Assembly: GCF_016900045.1 (NCBI RefSeq)
Contig: NZ_JACSNP010000014.1
Location: 1 to 44,883 of the forward strand
Origin: Fusobacterium mortiferum
Lineage (GTDB): Bacteria; Fusobacteriota; Fusobacteriia; Fusobacteriales; Fusobacteriaceae
DNA: 44,883 bases
Reading direction: 5' to 3'
This document shows, one piece after another, positions 16,511-25,058 of this stretch. The position numbers were made by a program, and so were the translations under genes. Every line of letters starts with the position of its first letter. Position 1 is the stretch's first letter. The notes beneath the pieces are model-generated. The model was not told the DNA's origin, searched no databases, and was given only the letters and a program-made list of their open reading frames with translations.

Positions 16511-16723
16511 CTATTTTTTAATGCTATATTTTTTGTTGAATTTGTCAACTCTTCCAGCTGCATCGATGAACTTAGCTTTTCCAGTATAGAATGGATGGCA
16601 TTTTGAACATACAGCTATTTTAAGTTCGCTCCCTTTAGAATATGTTGATCTAGTTTCGAATTTCTCTCCACAAGTACATTCAACAGTTATAACTTCATAT
16701 TTTGGATGAATTCCGTTTTTCAT
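16511..16723 (-). CDS. rpmE: 50S ribosomal protein L31 (zinc-binding type)
   Basis: A 70-aa ribosomal protein of the central protuberance. It is the zinc-containing (C+) form, with C16, C18, C39 and C42 making the metal site (ECTCG and [10 protein letters not shown]). Conserved [10 protein letters not shown] start and [10 protein letters not shown] end. In many bacteria this form is replaced under zinc starvation by a cysteine-free paralogue; no paralogue or Zur-like site is visible here. AAGGTGAAAAT precedes the ATG. Confidence 0.97.
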   Translation of the reverse strand: MKNGIHPKYEVITVECTCGEKFETRSTYSKGSELKIAVCSKCHPFYTGKAKFIDAAGRVDKFNKKYSIKK

Positions 16724-16764
16724 ATTTTCACCTTCCTACAAAAATTTTTCTTAATATCGAAGTT

Positions 16765-16793
16765 ATTTTATCACAATTCTTGAATTTGTGCAA
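16765..16793 (-). promoter_or_regulatory. Promoter of rpmE
   Basis: TTGCAC at 16793-16788, a 17-base spacer and TAAAAT at 16770-16765 with an extended TGA, on the minus strand. It is divergent from the rnhA promoter. Confidence 0.65.
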
Positions 16794-16820
16794 CTATTTT
16801 TTGATATCTTTTAAAAAAAT

Positions 16821-16849
16821 TTGTAAATTTTTATTTTTTAAGGTAATAT
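16821..16849 (+). promoter_or_regulatory. Promoter of rnhA
   Basis: TTGTAA at 16821-16826, a 17-base spacer and TAATAT at 16844-16849, about 32 bases before the GTG start. Confidence 0.55.
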
Positions 16850-16880
16850 ATCCTTATGAAGAATTTTTTGGAGGATAATT

Positions 16881-17501
16881 GTGGCAAAAAAATTTTATGC
16901 ATATTTCTTAGAAAATGAAAAAACTTTTGGAATTGTTGATACTTGGGATGAATGTAAAAGATTAGTTCATGGAAAAAAAGCCAGATATAAATCTTTTTCT
17001 AGCAAATCTGAGTGTGAAAAATGGTTAGAAGCTGGAGCTAATTATGAAAAAAAAGCTGAAATAAAAAAAGATATTCAAAAAAATCTACCAATCGGAATAT
17101 ATTTTGATGCTGGTACTGGTAGAGGAATAGGAGTAGAAACTAGAGTTACAGATGTAAATGGAAATCCTCTCTTACAGTTTAACTCTTTTGGATATATACC
17201 TAATGAATTTGGAAATATTCATTTAGGAAAGGAAAAAACTAATAATTATGGAGAACTTTTAGGCCTTTTTTTAGCTCTCGATATTGCTACTAAAGCAAAC
17301 TATAAAAATATATACGGAGATAGCAACTTGGTTATTTATTTTTGGTCAAAGGGAATCTTTAAAAAAGATAATCTTCCTACCGAAACTGTTGATTTAATTT
17401 TAAAAGTTATTGAAGCTAGAAAAAAATTTGAGCTTGCTGGTGGAATTATAGAATATATTTCTGGGGATTATAATCCAGCTGATCTAGGATTTCATAAATA
17501 A
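16881..17501 (+). CDS. rnhA: Ribonuclease HI with N-terminal hybrid-binding domain
   Basis: Cuts the RNA strand of RNA-DNA hybrids. The 206-aa protein has the hybrid-binding (viroplasmin-like) domain at 3-50 (KKFYAYF, then YKSFSSKSECEKWL), a charged linker, and the RNase H core at 70-206. The carboxylate set is D76 (YFDAGTGRG), E125 (TNNYGELLGL), D147 (YGDSNL) and a late Asp in the SGDYNPAD segment. The start is GTG at 16881, with TTGGAGGATAATT upstream. The GTG does not change the conserved MAKKFYAYF beginning. A membrane-protein gene follows 13 bases later. Confidence 0.9.
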   Translation: MAKKFYAYFLENEKTFGIVDTWDECKRLVHGKKARYKSFSSKSECEKWLEAGANYEKKAEIKKDIQKNLPIGIYFDAGTGRGIGVETRVTDVNGNPLLQFNSFGYIPNEFGNIHLGKEKTNNYGELLGLFLALDIATKANYKNIYGDSNLVIYFWSKGIFKKDNLPTETVDLILKVIEARKKFELAGGIIEYISGDYNPADLGFHK

Positions 17502-17514
17502 GAGGAGAGAGATA

Positions 17515-18204
17515 ATGGAAACTTTTAAACTTTTTAGTAATGAGCATTTTGTCTTAATTTTTTCAAATATTATATTTTTTATATTTTTACTCTTTATTGC
17601 TAACTTTTTTGACAAAAGATATTTTGCAAAAATTACAGCAATCGTAATATTTATTCTTAAATTAGCTGAATTAAGCTATAGACATCTATACAATAATGAA
17701 GAAATTTTTGAGCTTTTACCCCTTCATCTTTGTAATATCACTTTAATTTTTGTTATAATTATGATGTTAAGTGGTTCAAAATCTCTATTTCAATTATGTT
17801 TTTATTGGAGTGTTGGAGCAATCTTTGCCGTTGCTACCCCAGATATAAAATACTCTTTTCCAAATTTTATGACAGTGAGTTTTTTCATCACACATTTTTA
17901 CATTCTTTTTGCTGTTGCTTATTTTTATCTATATTTTAGTTTTAGACCGGCTATATGGGGGTATTTCACAGCATTTTTTACTATTAATATTATATGCTTG
18001 GGTGTTTATTTCTTAAATGTACATCTTGAAACAAATTATTTATATGTCAATAGAGTTCCTAGTTTTTCTTCACCTCTAAACTACTTTGGTGAATGGCCTT
18101 ATTATATTATTGTAGTAGAATTGATATATATTATACTTACTTATTTACTATACCTTCCATTTAGAAGTAGAGCAGTAAAGTTTGGAAAAACTAAATTTTA
18201 CTAA
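17515..18204 (+). CDS. YwaF/TIGR02206-like integral membrane protein
   Basis: A 229-aa protein with about six or seven membrane segments and no known activity. The motif LLPLHLCNI near residue 68 and the PLNYFGEWPYYI segment near 188 are characteristic of the TIGR02206/YwaF family. It is probably cotranscribed with rnhA (GAGGAGAG ribosome binding site, 13-base gap) and ends in a good terminator. No catalytic residues can be named. Confidence 0.75.
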   Translation: METFKLFSNEHFVLIFSNIIFFIFLLFIANFFDKRYFAKITAIVIFILKLAELSYRHLYNNEEIFELLPLHLCNITLIFVIIMMLSGSKSLFQLCFYWSVGAIFAVATPDIKYSFPNFMTVSFFITHFYILFAVAYFYLYFSFRPAIWGYFTAFFTINIICLGVYFLNVHLETNYLYVNRVPSFSSPLNYFGEWPYYIIVVELIYIILTYLLYLPFRSRAVKFGKTKFY

Positions 18205-18221
18205 AAGTTAATTAAATACAA

Positions 18222-18265
18222 TGTAAAACTCAAGGATAAAAAATGTTCTTGAGTTTTATTTTTAT
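18222..18265 (+). terminator. Terminator of rnhA-ywaF unit
   Basis: A perfect 10-bp stem (18225-18234 with 18248-18257) followed by an AT-rich T tract, 20 bases past the stop codon. Confidence 0.85.
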
Positions 18266-18351
18266 AAGCACTCTCAATATCTCTTTACAATCATCATAAT
18301 AATTTTTTATTATATATAAAAAAAGAATTATAAATTTTTCTAATATTTATA

Positions 18352-18380
18352 TAGACTTTATTATAAAAAAATATTATAAT
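18352..18380 (+). promoter_or_regulatory. Promoter of TDT transporter gene
   Basis: TAGACT at 18352-18357, a 17-base spacer and a perfect TATAAT at 18375-18380, 46 bases before the ATG. The stretch from 18266 to 18351 is AT-rich and holds nothing else that I can recognise. Confidence 0.6.
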
Positions 18381-18425
18381 ATTCTTGTAAATAAGAAATT
18401 TTAATTATACTTAGGAGGGCATATT

Positions 18426-19367
18426 ATGATTCTAATCAAAGAAACTTTAAAAAAACTTCCTGTTGCATTTACAGGTTTAGCTTTAGGAATATCTGGAGTG
18501 AGTGGGGCTTTAGCTGTAATATTAGATCCAGTTGCCTTATATATAGGTAATTTTATTTCTCTACTATTATTATTACCTATTATAATAAAAAATATTCTAC
18601 ATTTTGAAACTTTTAAAGAGGAATTAAAACACCCTACACTAGGAAGTTTTATTCCAACTTTAGATATGGCTCTTATGAATTTTTCTGTATTGCTATATGT
18701 ATTTTCTCCTATTTTAGGAAAATCTCTATGGCTTCTATGTATAGCTCTACACTTTATATTTGCCGTATCTTTTATCTACCATAGATTCAACTCTTGGAAT
18801 TTACACCATATGGTTCCAAGTTGGTTTGTTCCCCCTATTGGAATAGTTGTTGCTTGTGTCGATTCTACATCTATGAATATGCCAACTTTAGCACATACTC
18901 TTTTCTATATAGGATTCTTTTTCTATATTATAATGCTTCCATTTATGTTATATAGAATTATCTTTGTAGAGAGAATTGATGATGCTAGATTACCTACATT
19001 TGCTATAATGGCAGCTCCACCTAACCTTTGTCTAGCTGGATATTTAGTGGCTTTTAATAATCCTAATCCTGCAATTATAAATTTTCTTTTCCCATTAGGA
19101 TTATTTATGACTGCCCTTATCTATATAGCTATGTTTAAAATTTTTAGATTGAGTTTTACTCCAGTATATGCTTCATTTACTTTCCCTTTAGCTATTAGCT
19201 CTACTGCTATACTAAAATATTCACTATATATTAAGCAATTTGATTTAGCTAGAGGAGAGTTTTGGTATATTTTTTCTACAGTAGCTACTACCTTTGCAAC
19301 TCTACTAATAACTTGGATATTTATTAAAATGTTAATATTTGTCAATAAAAACATAATAAATTCATAA
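18426..19367 (+). CDS. TDT family transporter (TehA/SLAC1 superfamily)
   Basis: A 313-aa membrane protein with ten predicted segments, in the tellurite-resistance/dicarboxylate transporter family. Landmarks are the opening LPVAFTGLALGISG (11-24), HPTLGSFIPT near 69-78 and VPSWFVPPIGIVVA near 130-143. Family members conduct small anions such as malate, nitrate, sulfite or chloride; the substrate cannot be read here. AGGAGGGC precedes the ATG. The gene is a single unit with its own promoter and terminator. Confidence 0.82.
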   Translation: MILIKETLKKLPVAFTGLALGISGVSGALAVILDPVALYIGNFISLLLLLPIIIKNILHFETFKEELKHPTLGSFIPTLDMALMNFSVLLYVFSPILGKSLWLLCIALHFIFAVSFIYHRFNSWNLHHMVPSWFVPPIGIVVACVDSTSMNMPTLAHTLFYIGFFFYIIMLPFMLYRIIFVERIDDARLPTFAIMAAPPNLCLAGYLVAFNNPNPAIINFLFPLGLFMTALIYIAMFKIFRLSFTPVYASFTFPLAISSTAILKYSLYIKQFDLARGEFWYIFSTVATTFATLLITWIFIKMLIFVNKNIINS

Positions 19368-19371
19368 ATAT

Positions 19372-19420
19372 AAAAGAAGAAAATCTTACTTAACTCTTGT
19401 AAAATTTTCTTCTTTTTTTA
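19372..19420 (+). terminator. Terminator of TDT transporter gene (bidirectional)
   Basis: A perfect 13-base stem (19372-19384 with 19404-19416) followed by a T run. It also lies just beyond the stop of the 50-aa minus-strand gene, and its A run becomes a T run for that strand, so it may end both transcripts. Confidence 0.8.
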
Positions 19421-19426
19421 CTATTA

Positions 19427-19579
19427 TTAAATTATTCCTTGTCCATACTGATAATATAGGTATCCTGTAACCAATAAAACAAACCCTATTTTTAACATCA
19501 GACTAAAACTTTTATATAAAACAAAACATAGTATTATTACTACTAATACAGATATAATCGTCGTATTATCTAAATTCAC
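19427..19579 (-). CDS. 50-aa membrane protein at the end of the lemA operon
   Basis: A small gene below usual length cut-offs. The start is GTG at 19579 with AAGGAGAG five bases upstream, only 12 bases after the lemA stop; the stop is TAA at 19429-19427, just before a terminator. The 50-residue product begins MNLDNTT and is mostly two hydrophobic stretches (about 8-22 and 31-43) separated by a short KSFSLMLK loop. It ends with YYQYGQGII. This looks like a two-segment membrane hairpin. I do not recognise it. Position suggests it works with LemA or the DUF2207 protein. Confidence 0.65.
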   Translation of the reverse strand: MNLDNTTIISVLVVIILCFVLYKSFSLMLKIGFVLLVTGYLYYQYGQGII

Positions 19580-19591
19580 TTTTCTCTCCTT

Positions 19592-20143
19592 CTAAAATTT
19601 TACCTTTGGAACCTCTCTAACTTCAGCTTCAACTTTAAATAATGGTTCCTCTTTAAAATTAAATATTCCAGCAAAAATATTTCCTGGTATCATTCTAATT
19701 GCTTGGTTATAAGCTGTTACAGTATCATTGTAAAATTGACGTGCAAAACCTATCTTATTCTCTATATCTTTAAGTTGATTTTGTAAGTCCATAAAATTAG
19801 CATTTGCCTTTAACTCTGGATAACTCTCAGTTACCATCATAAGTCTACTCAGTACACTTCCTAATTCACCACTAGCCTTTATCTTCTCATCTATAGTACC
19901 AGCCGTTGTATAGTGAGTTCTTGCAGCTATAACTCTCTCTAATGTCTCTTTTTCATGACTTGCATATCCCTTTACTACCTCTACAAGATTAGGTATAAGA
20001 TCAAATCTTTTTTGAAGTTGTACATCTATCTGACTCCAAGAGTTTTTTACTCTCTCTTGTAATTTTACAAATTTATTTTGATATACTATCCCCATTAAAA
20101 TTAATAACACTATTAAAACTAAAATTACTATTATAGTTACCAT
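19592..20143 (-). CDS. lemA: LemA family protein
   Basis: A 183-aa protein with one N-terminal membrane segment (about 3-22) and a helical body facing out of the cytoplasm. The family signature is strong: VKNSWSQIDVQLQKRFDLIPNLVEVVKGYASHE broadly spans 32-64, YPELKANANF near 107-116, and YNQAIRMIPGN near 144-154. The function of LemA proteins is unsettled; they often accompany DUF2207 or TPM-domain membrane proteins, as here. GGAGG precedes the ATG. A 22-base gap follows the DUF2207 gene. Confidence 0.9.
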   Translation of the reverse strand: MVTIIVILVLIVLLILMGIVYQNKFVKLQERVKNSWSQIDVQLQKRFDLIPNLVEVVKGYASHEKETLERVIAARTHYTTAGTIDEKIKASGELGSVLSRLMMVTESYPELKANANFMDLQNQLKDIENKIGFARQFYNDTVTAYNQAIRMIPGNIFAGIFNFKEEPLFKVEAEVREVPKVKF

Positions 20144-20165
20144 ATTTTCCTCCTAATTCCTAAAT

Positions 20166-21983
20166 TTAGAATGCTCCTCCGCCACTACGGCCTCCTCCGC
20201 CACCAGAGGAACCACCACTAAATCCACCACCTCTTCCACTGATGGAAGAATTTGAAGATTTAGCTACACTCTCAATAGCTCTTTGAGCTACTCTTTCTGT
20301 ATTTATCTCCATAGTTTTAAACATATTGCTATATAGGTATAGACTCATCAATGAGCTTCCTCTATAACTATTTCCCATAATTATATCTGAATTTTCTCCC
20401 TTTTGAGCCATTATCTTCTTATACCCTTTAGCTACCTTATCTGCCACACCCAGAGCTACTGCATAGACAAAATAATGCTCCCATAGTTGAATAGAGGCTA
20501 ATTTTGCCTCCTCCAAATTACTATAGTCTACTAAAAACTTTCTAAAAGCCTTCCACCTTGAAATAGCCTTCTCCTTTTCTAAACTTGCTCTTTTTCTTGA
20601 AAAAGTATAAGGCATCGTTATAAATCCTAATAAAGAGATTAAAATAAATAGTGAACTTTGGAAATAGTTTATCATAAAAACTCCACCTATAAAATATGTC
20701 ATTCCAGTAATTACACCTAAAGTTGTTGAAAACTTATCTCTCTTATCCATTTTCAAATTTTTAGATAACATATCTGTATATACCATAGTTTTCCATCTTT
20801 CATAGTTACTATTAAACTCTTTAGCCTTTCCTCTATTTTCTACTACTCTTTCTATCTCTTCAAGAATAACTCTCTCTCCATCTCCTAACTCTCTTATATA
20901 CCAATTTAAGATGAACTTCTCCTCATCTGTTGGAATCCCCTCTGTCTTCTCCTTCAGTCTAAGAATAGTCTTATTCCCTTCCTCTATAAGCTCTAAATAC
21001 CCTTTTCTGACTAGATCTAATAGAGTTGCAAAAAGCTCTCTACTCTCCGGATACAATCTTTTAGAAATTAAAGTTCCTGCTACTGCTGGAGAATAATTAT
21101 CTGGTAACTCTCTAAAATACTCCCCATATTCATTTTCTACCTTGTATCTTTTGCTATTTTTTTGATAGATATAGATTGCTAAAAATACCCACCAAACTAT
21201 AGCACCACCAAATACAGCTCTTCCAACATATAATCTAACTACTGCCTTCTTCCTTACTTCATTAGCTTCTTTAGCTAATCTTCCCTCCATATCCAATATC
21301 TCTTTTAGAGCAGTTTTATTCTTCATTAATAAGGGATTAAAATCAGTTAAAATATTTTTAGGAAAAAGTAAATTTACCTCTAAGAATTCTCCTGGATAGT
21401 AGTTATTCAAGGTATATCTTACAGTTTTTCCATTCAATATCTCAATATTTCCTGTAAGTGGTCCATGTCCAAATGCATATATATCATTTTTATCTACACT
21501 CTCTGGCAAATTTATAGTTACTCCTATTGTTTTTATTGGACTTTGCCAATCCTTTCCTACCATTTTCCTATTTAATTGAGCTATATCTCTATAAACAGTA
21601 ACCCCTCTTGTCAGAGTATACGTAAATACAAACTCCCTCTTCTCATTTTGACTAGGTGCATAAAGTTTTATTTTATACACTCCCTCACTTGTGCTCACAC
21701 TATAGTTTCCCTCTGCTGGAGCTACACTGTTCTCAGCTTTTTTTAAACTTCCATTATCCTCATAAAAAACTTGTAAATTTTCAAGTTTCCCATATCCTAA
21801 AGCATCTATGTTGTAAAGGATACCATTTATCTTATCTATATCATAAATAACTCTCTCCTCTACATCAAGACTTCCATCTCTTTCAATATTAGCTACTATA
21901 TCTAATTTTTCAATATTATAAGCTGGACTTCCAAAGATAGTTGTGAAAATGAGTATAGATAATATAAGTAGTTTTTTTAACAT
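20166..21983 (-). CDS. DUF2207 membrane protein (YciQ-like)
   Basis: A 605-aa exported membrane protein. A signal peptide (about 1-18) leads to an extracytoplasmic DUF2207 domain (to about 240). A membrane segment lies near 255-275, a cytoplasmic region at 290-420, and two more segments near 425-465. The C-terminal tail is almost only Gly and Ser (about 585-603), as in many DUF2207 proteins. The biochemical role of the family is unknown. A GTG at 21995 could extend it by four residues, but the GGGGTGG site favours the ATG at 21983. It is followed by lemA, the usual partner. Confidence 0.85.
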   Translation of the reverse strand: MLKKLLILSILIFTTIFGSPAYNIEKLDIVANIERDGSLDVEERVIYDIDKINGILYNIDALGYGKLENLQVFYEDNGSLKKAENSVAPAEGNYSVSTSEGVYKIKLYAPSQNEKREFVFTYTLTRGVTVYRDIAQLNRKMVGKDWQSPIKTIGVTINLPESVDKNDIYAFGHGPLTGNIEILNGKTVRYTLNNYYPGEFLEVNLLFPKNILTDFNPLLMKNKTALKEILDMEGRLAKEANEVRKKAVVRLYVGRAVFGGAIVWWVFLAIYIYQKNSKRYKVENEYGEYFRELPDNYSPAVAGTLISKRLYPESRELFATLLDLVRKGYLELIEEGNKTILRLKEKTEGIPTDEEKFILNWYIRELGDGERVILEEIERVVENRGKAKEFNSNYERWKTMVYTDMLSKNLKMDKRDKFSTTLGVITGMTYFIGGVFMINYFQSSLFILISLLGFITMPYTFSRKRASLEKEKAISRWKAFRKFLVDYSNLEEAKLASIQLWEHYFVYAVALGVADKVAKGYKKIMAQKGENSDIIMGNSYRGSSLMSLYLYSNMFKTMEINTERVAQRAIESVAKSSNSSISGRGGGFSGGSSGGGGGRSGGGAF

Positions 21984-21994
21984 ACTCCACCCCA

Positions 21995-23485
21995 CTAAAT
22001 ATTATATATTTTACTATATTTCTCTTTTAAATATTCAATATAGTATTTCGGATTTAACTCCTCTCCTGTAACCTCTTTTATAATTTCAGAAGTAGTTTTT
22101 AACTTTCCATATTTATGAATTTTCTCACCAAGCCACTCTCTTATCTTATCCAACTCTCCTCTTTCTAATATCTCCACTATATTTAACTCTTTTAACATAG
22201 TGTTATATATCTGTGCTGAGTAAGCACTTCCTAAGGCATAAGATGGAAAATATCCTACAAGCCCAGCTGCCCAATGTACATCTTGCATAACTCCTTCACT
22301 ATCAGTTTCTGGTACTACTCCTAGATACTCTTTCATCTTCTCTTTCCATACTTTAGGTAAATTATCTACATCTATAGTTCCATCTACTATTCCCTTTTCT
22401 ATCTCATATCTTACCATAATATGTAATGAATAAGTTAATTCATCTGCTTCAACTCTAATAAGTGACGGTTCAACCAAATTTATCTCTCTATAGAAATCTT
22501 CTAGCTTTACCTCTTTTAAAAATTGAAAACTCTCTTGAGCTCTTTTATATATGTGATTCCAAAAATGAAAATCTCTTCCTATTATGTTCTCATAAAATCT
22601 TGATTGAGACTCATGTATCCCCATAGAACCACCTGTTCCTAAGATAGTATCTTGTAAGTTATCCCCTATCTGTTGCTCATATATTCCATGTCCAGTCTCA
22701 TGGATAGTGCTAAATACTGCCGACATAGGATTATTTTCTATATACTTAGTTGTTAGCCTTACATCATTTTTAGTTATATTCATAGTAAATGGATGCTCAC
22801 TCTCTGCACCTATTCCTCTATCAAAATCAAATCCTAAATACTCTCCTATAAATCTATTGAACTGTTTTTGTTTCTCAATATCTACTTTTTGAAGAAGTTT
22901 TTTATCAGGATTTCCAGCCTCTTTAACTTTTTTCAATAGTGGTACTATCTCTGATTTTAAAAGTGAAAAAAATTCATCTAATTTTTCACTTGTCATTCCC
23001 TTTTCATACTCTTGTAAAATTACATCATATAGATTTTTTTCATCTTTTTTATGATAGTTTGCAAATTTAATAGTATATTCAAATATCTTAGCTAAATTTT
23101 TCTTATACTTTTCATAATTGTTCTCTGCTTTCGCTTCTTCCCAAACACCTTGAGTTCTAGCTACTAATTCAGAGTAAGCTTGGTACTCTTGAGCTGGGAT
23201 CTTCTTCATCTTTTCTATATCCTCTTTTAGTTCCTCGATCTCTTTTCTCTCTATCTCATTTAACTTATCTAAGTTCTTACTAAGGAACTCTACACACTCT
23301 TCAAACTCCTTTGATGTTGTCAAAATATACTCTTTCATACTTAGATACCCAACTATTTCAGCTAAATAATCTTTTCCATTTTTTGGAGCAGTAGTTTCTA
23401 AATCCCACTGTAATACTGCTAAAGCTCCCTCTATCATCTTTTTTTCTTTTATCTTCTCTCTAAATTTTTTAAGTATCTCTTCCAT
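21995..23485 (-). CDS. Carboxypeptidase Taq (M32 family)
   Basis: A 496-aa cytoplasmic zinc metallocarboxypeptidase releasing C-terminal residues from peptides. The zinc site HETGH is at 262-266, the HPFT motif at 231-234, DVRLTT at 241-246 and HESQSRFYEN near 292-301, all hallmarks of M32. Length is typical. It ends directly at the DUF2207 leader and begins 11 bases after the nuclease gene, so it is an internal member of the same operon. It has no signal peptide, unlike its exported neighbours. Confidence 0.92.
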   Translation of the reverse strand: MEEILKKFREKIKEKKMIEGALAVLQWDLETTAPKNGKDYLAEIVGYLSMKEYILTTSKEFEECVEFLSKNLDKLNEIERKEIEELKEDIEKMKKIPAQEYQAYSELVARTQGVWEEAKAENNYEKYKKNLAKIFEYTIKFANYHKKDEKNLYDVILQEYEKGMTSEKLDEFFSLLKSEIVPLLKKVKEAGNPDKKLLQKVDIEKQKQFNRFIGEYLGFDFDRGIGAESEHPFTMNITKNDVRLTTKYIENNPMSAVFSTIHETGHGIYEQQIGDNLQDTILGTGGSMGIHESQSRFYENIIGRDFHFWNHIYKRAQESFQFLKEVKLEDFYREINLVEPSLIRVEADELTYSLHIMVRYEIEKGIVDGTIDVDNLPKVWKEKMKEYLGVVPETDSEGVMQDVHWAAGLVGYFPSYALGSAYSAQIYNTMLKELNIVEILERGELDKIREWLGEKIHKYGKLKTTSEIIKEVTGEELNPKYYIEYLKEKYSKIYNI

Positions 23486-23496
23486 TTTTTACCCTC

Positions 23497-23967
23497 TTAC
23501 TCTTCTCTTTTATTTTTTAATCTATAATCTCTAGGATTTTCTGAATTTTTATCCTTCCATAATCCTCTTTTCTCCTTCTTAGCTTCTTCATAAGCCTTTC
23601 TATAACTTTTCTCTTTACCTGCATGATACTCATAAAACCAAGCATTTCCACTTCTTAACATCTCTAAATTTATCTCTTTGTTATTAAAATAAACTCTAGC
23701 TACTTTTCTCTTATACTTGTCCTCATATAAGACTTTTAATTCTACAGTCTTCTTAAGTATCAAACTTTCTAAATATTTCTTTGATTCTGCTCCATATTTT
23801 TGCTTTAATTCTGGAGCATCTATCCCATACATTCTAACTCTCATTTTTTTTCCATTAGCTTTTACAACAAAGCTGTCTCCATCAGATACCTTCTCTACAT
23901 AGGCATCTAGAGCATAGGAAAAGATTGAAAGAATTAAGCTCAATATTATTGTAAAAATTTTCTTCAT
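23497..23967 (-). CDS. Exported thermonuclease (SNase family)
   Basis: A 156-aa staphylococcal-nuclease-fold protein with a signal peptide (about 1-20). Catalytic and calcium-binding positions of the family are present: D31 (VSDGDSF), R45 and D50 (RVRMYGIDAPE), E53, and R87 in the YKRKVAR segment. It should cut DNA or RNA outside the cytoplasmic membrane, in the periplasm or beyond, for nutrient recovery or defence against free DNA. The C-terminus is highly charged. GAGAG precedes the ATG, 17 bases after mscS. Confidence 0.9.
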   Translation of the reverse strand: MKKIFTIILSLILSIFSYALDAYVEKVSDGDSFVVKANGKKMRVRMYGIDAPELKQKYGAESKKYLESLILKKTVELKVLYEDKYKRKVARVYFNNKEINLEMLRSGNAWFYEYHAGKEKSYRKAYEEAKKEKRGLWKDKNSENPRDYRLKNKREE

Positions 23968-23984
23968 CTCTTCTAATTTCTCTC

Positions 23985-24863
23985 CTAATCTTTCTTTAGA
24001 TTAATATCTATTTTTGGATTTTTTATACTTAAATCCATTTGTGGGAATGGAATTTCAACATTTACTCCATCTAAAGCCTTTTTAATATTATTTAAAGTTT
24101 GTTTATACACTGTCCAATAGTGATCGTTTGTAGTCCAACCTTTCAATGCTATATTTATAGAGCTATCTCCATAAGACTCTACATGTGAATATACATCTGG
24201 ATCCTTTAATACAAGTGGATTACTTCTTAACATCTCTTCTAGAGCTTTTCTTGCTACATCTATATCCGCATCATAAGCTATACCTATTATAAATTTTAAT
24301 CTTCTAGTTGGCGTCTTTGTATAGTTGATTATCTTATTTGATATTATTATTCCATTTGGTATAACTATTAAATCGTTGTTATGTGCTCTTAAAGTCGTTG
24401 AAAAAATATCTATATCATAAATATATCCTTCTTCTTCATCTATATTTACCTCATCTCCTACTTTATACACTTTAAATATTAAAATAATTATTCCACCTGC
24501 AAAGTTAGATAGGTTATCTTTTAAAGCAAGACCAACACCTATTCCCATTGTTCCAAAAAACGCTAATAAACTACTCTCCTTAACTCCCATTATAAGTAAA
24601 CAAATAGTTATCAATAAAGCATGTAATCCTATATTTAATATAGATCTTATAAAACTTTTTAAAGATTTATCTACTACAATTTCCCCTTTTTTCTTTTTTA
24701 AATTAAATAGTGGTGTAATCTTTTTTATTGTCTTTATTACTATATAATATAGGAAGATACAAAATACTAATTTTAAAGCAAAAAATATTAATTCTACTGT
24801 AAAGTTTACAAAAATATTTTTATCGGCTAATTTTAAAACAACTTCATTTAAAAATTTTTCCAT
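23985..24863 (-). CDS. mscS: Small-conductance mechanosensitive channel, MscS family
   Basis: A 292-aa channel that releases solutes on hypo-osmotic shock. Three membrane segments are visible (about 20-45, 72-94, 98-130). The pore helix GIGVGLALKDNLSNFAGG (108-125) is Gly and Ala rich as in E. coli MscS. The beta domain (VGDEVNI, then VIPNGIIISNKIINYT) and the alpha-beta C-terminal domain follow. It is the first gene of a six-gene unit and has an extended -10 promoter. GGAG precedes the ATG. Confidence 0.92.
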   Translation of the reverse strand: MEKFLNEVVLKLADKNIFVNFTVELIFFALKLVFCIFLYYIVIKTIKKITPLFNLKKKKGEIVVDKSLKSFIRSILNIGLHALLITICLLIMGVKESSLLAFFGTMGIGVGLALKDNLSNFAGGIIILIFKVYKVGDEVNIDEEEGYIYDIDIFSTTLRAHNNDLIVIPNGIIISNKIINYTKTPTRRLKFIIGIAYDADIDVARKALEEMLRSNPLVLKDPDVYSHVESYGDSSINIALKGWTTNDHYWTVYKQTLNNIKKALDGVNVEIPFPQMDLSIKNPKIDINLKKD

Positions 24864-24891
24864 CTCTTTTCTCCTTTGTTTCTTTTTTTAT

Positions 24892-24919
24892 ATTATAGCA
24901 TATTTATTTTTAGAAACAA
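24892..24919 (-). promoter_or_regulatory. Promoter of the mscS-nuclease-M32-DUF2207-lemA unit
   Basis: TTGTTT at 24919-24914, a 16-base spacer and TATAAT at 24897-24892 with an extended TGC, on the minus strand, about 28 bases before the mscS ATG. The AT-rich bases from 24920 to 25000 show nothing else. Confidence 0.6.
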
Positions 24920-24999
24920 TTTTTATTTAATTCTATTTATCACATATTAAAATAATAAAATCTCCCTCTTTTATTAAAAAATTTATAATTTCCTTAGAT

Positions 25000-25046
25000 A
25001 ATAATACTGGGAGTTACAAATAACTTTTTTATTTGCAACTCCCATT
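25000..25046 (-). terminator. Terminator of the glycogen operon
   Basis: A 16-base stem with one mismatch (25008-25023 with 25029-25044), 14 bases past the glgA stop. The T tract after it on the minus strand is interrupted by A residues, so efficiency may be moderate. Confidence 0.65.
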
Positions 25047-25058
25047 TATATTCCTTTA

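Noticed and set aside
20911..21096. Plus-strand frames opposite long minus-strand genes (for example inside DUF2207, glgB, glgD and malQ)
   Set aside because: They lack ribosome binding sites, have unusual composition (Ser, Phe, Leu rich, as mirror frames do) and overlap strongly supported genes.
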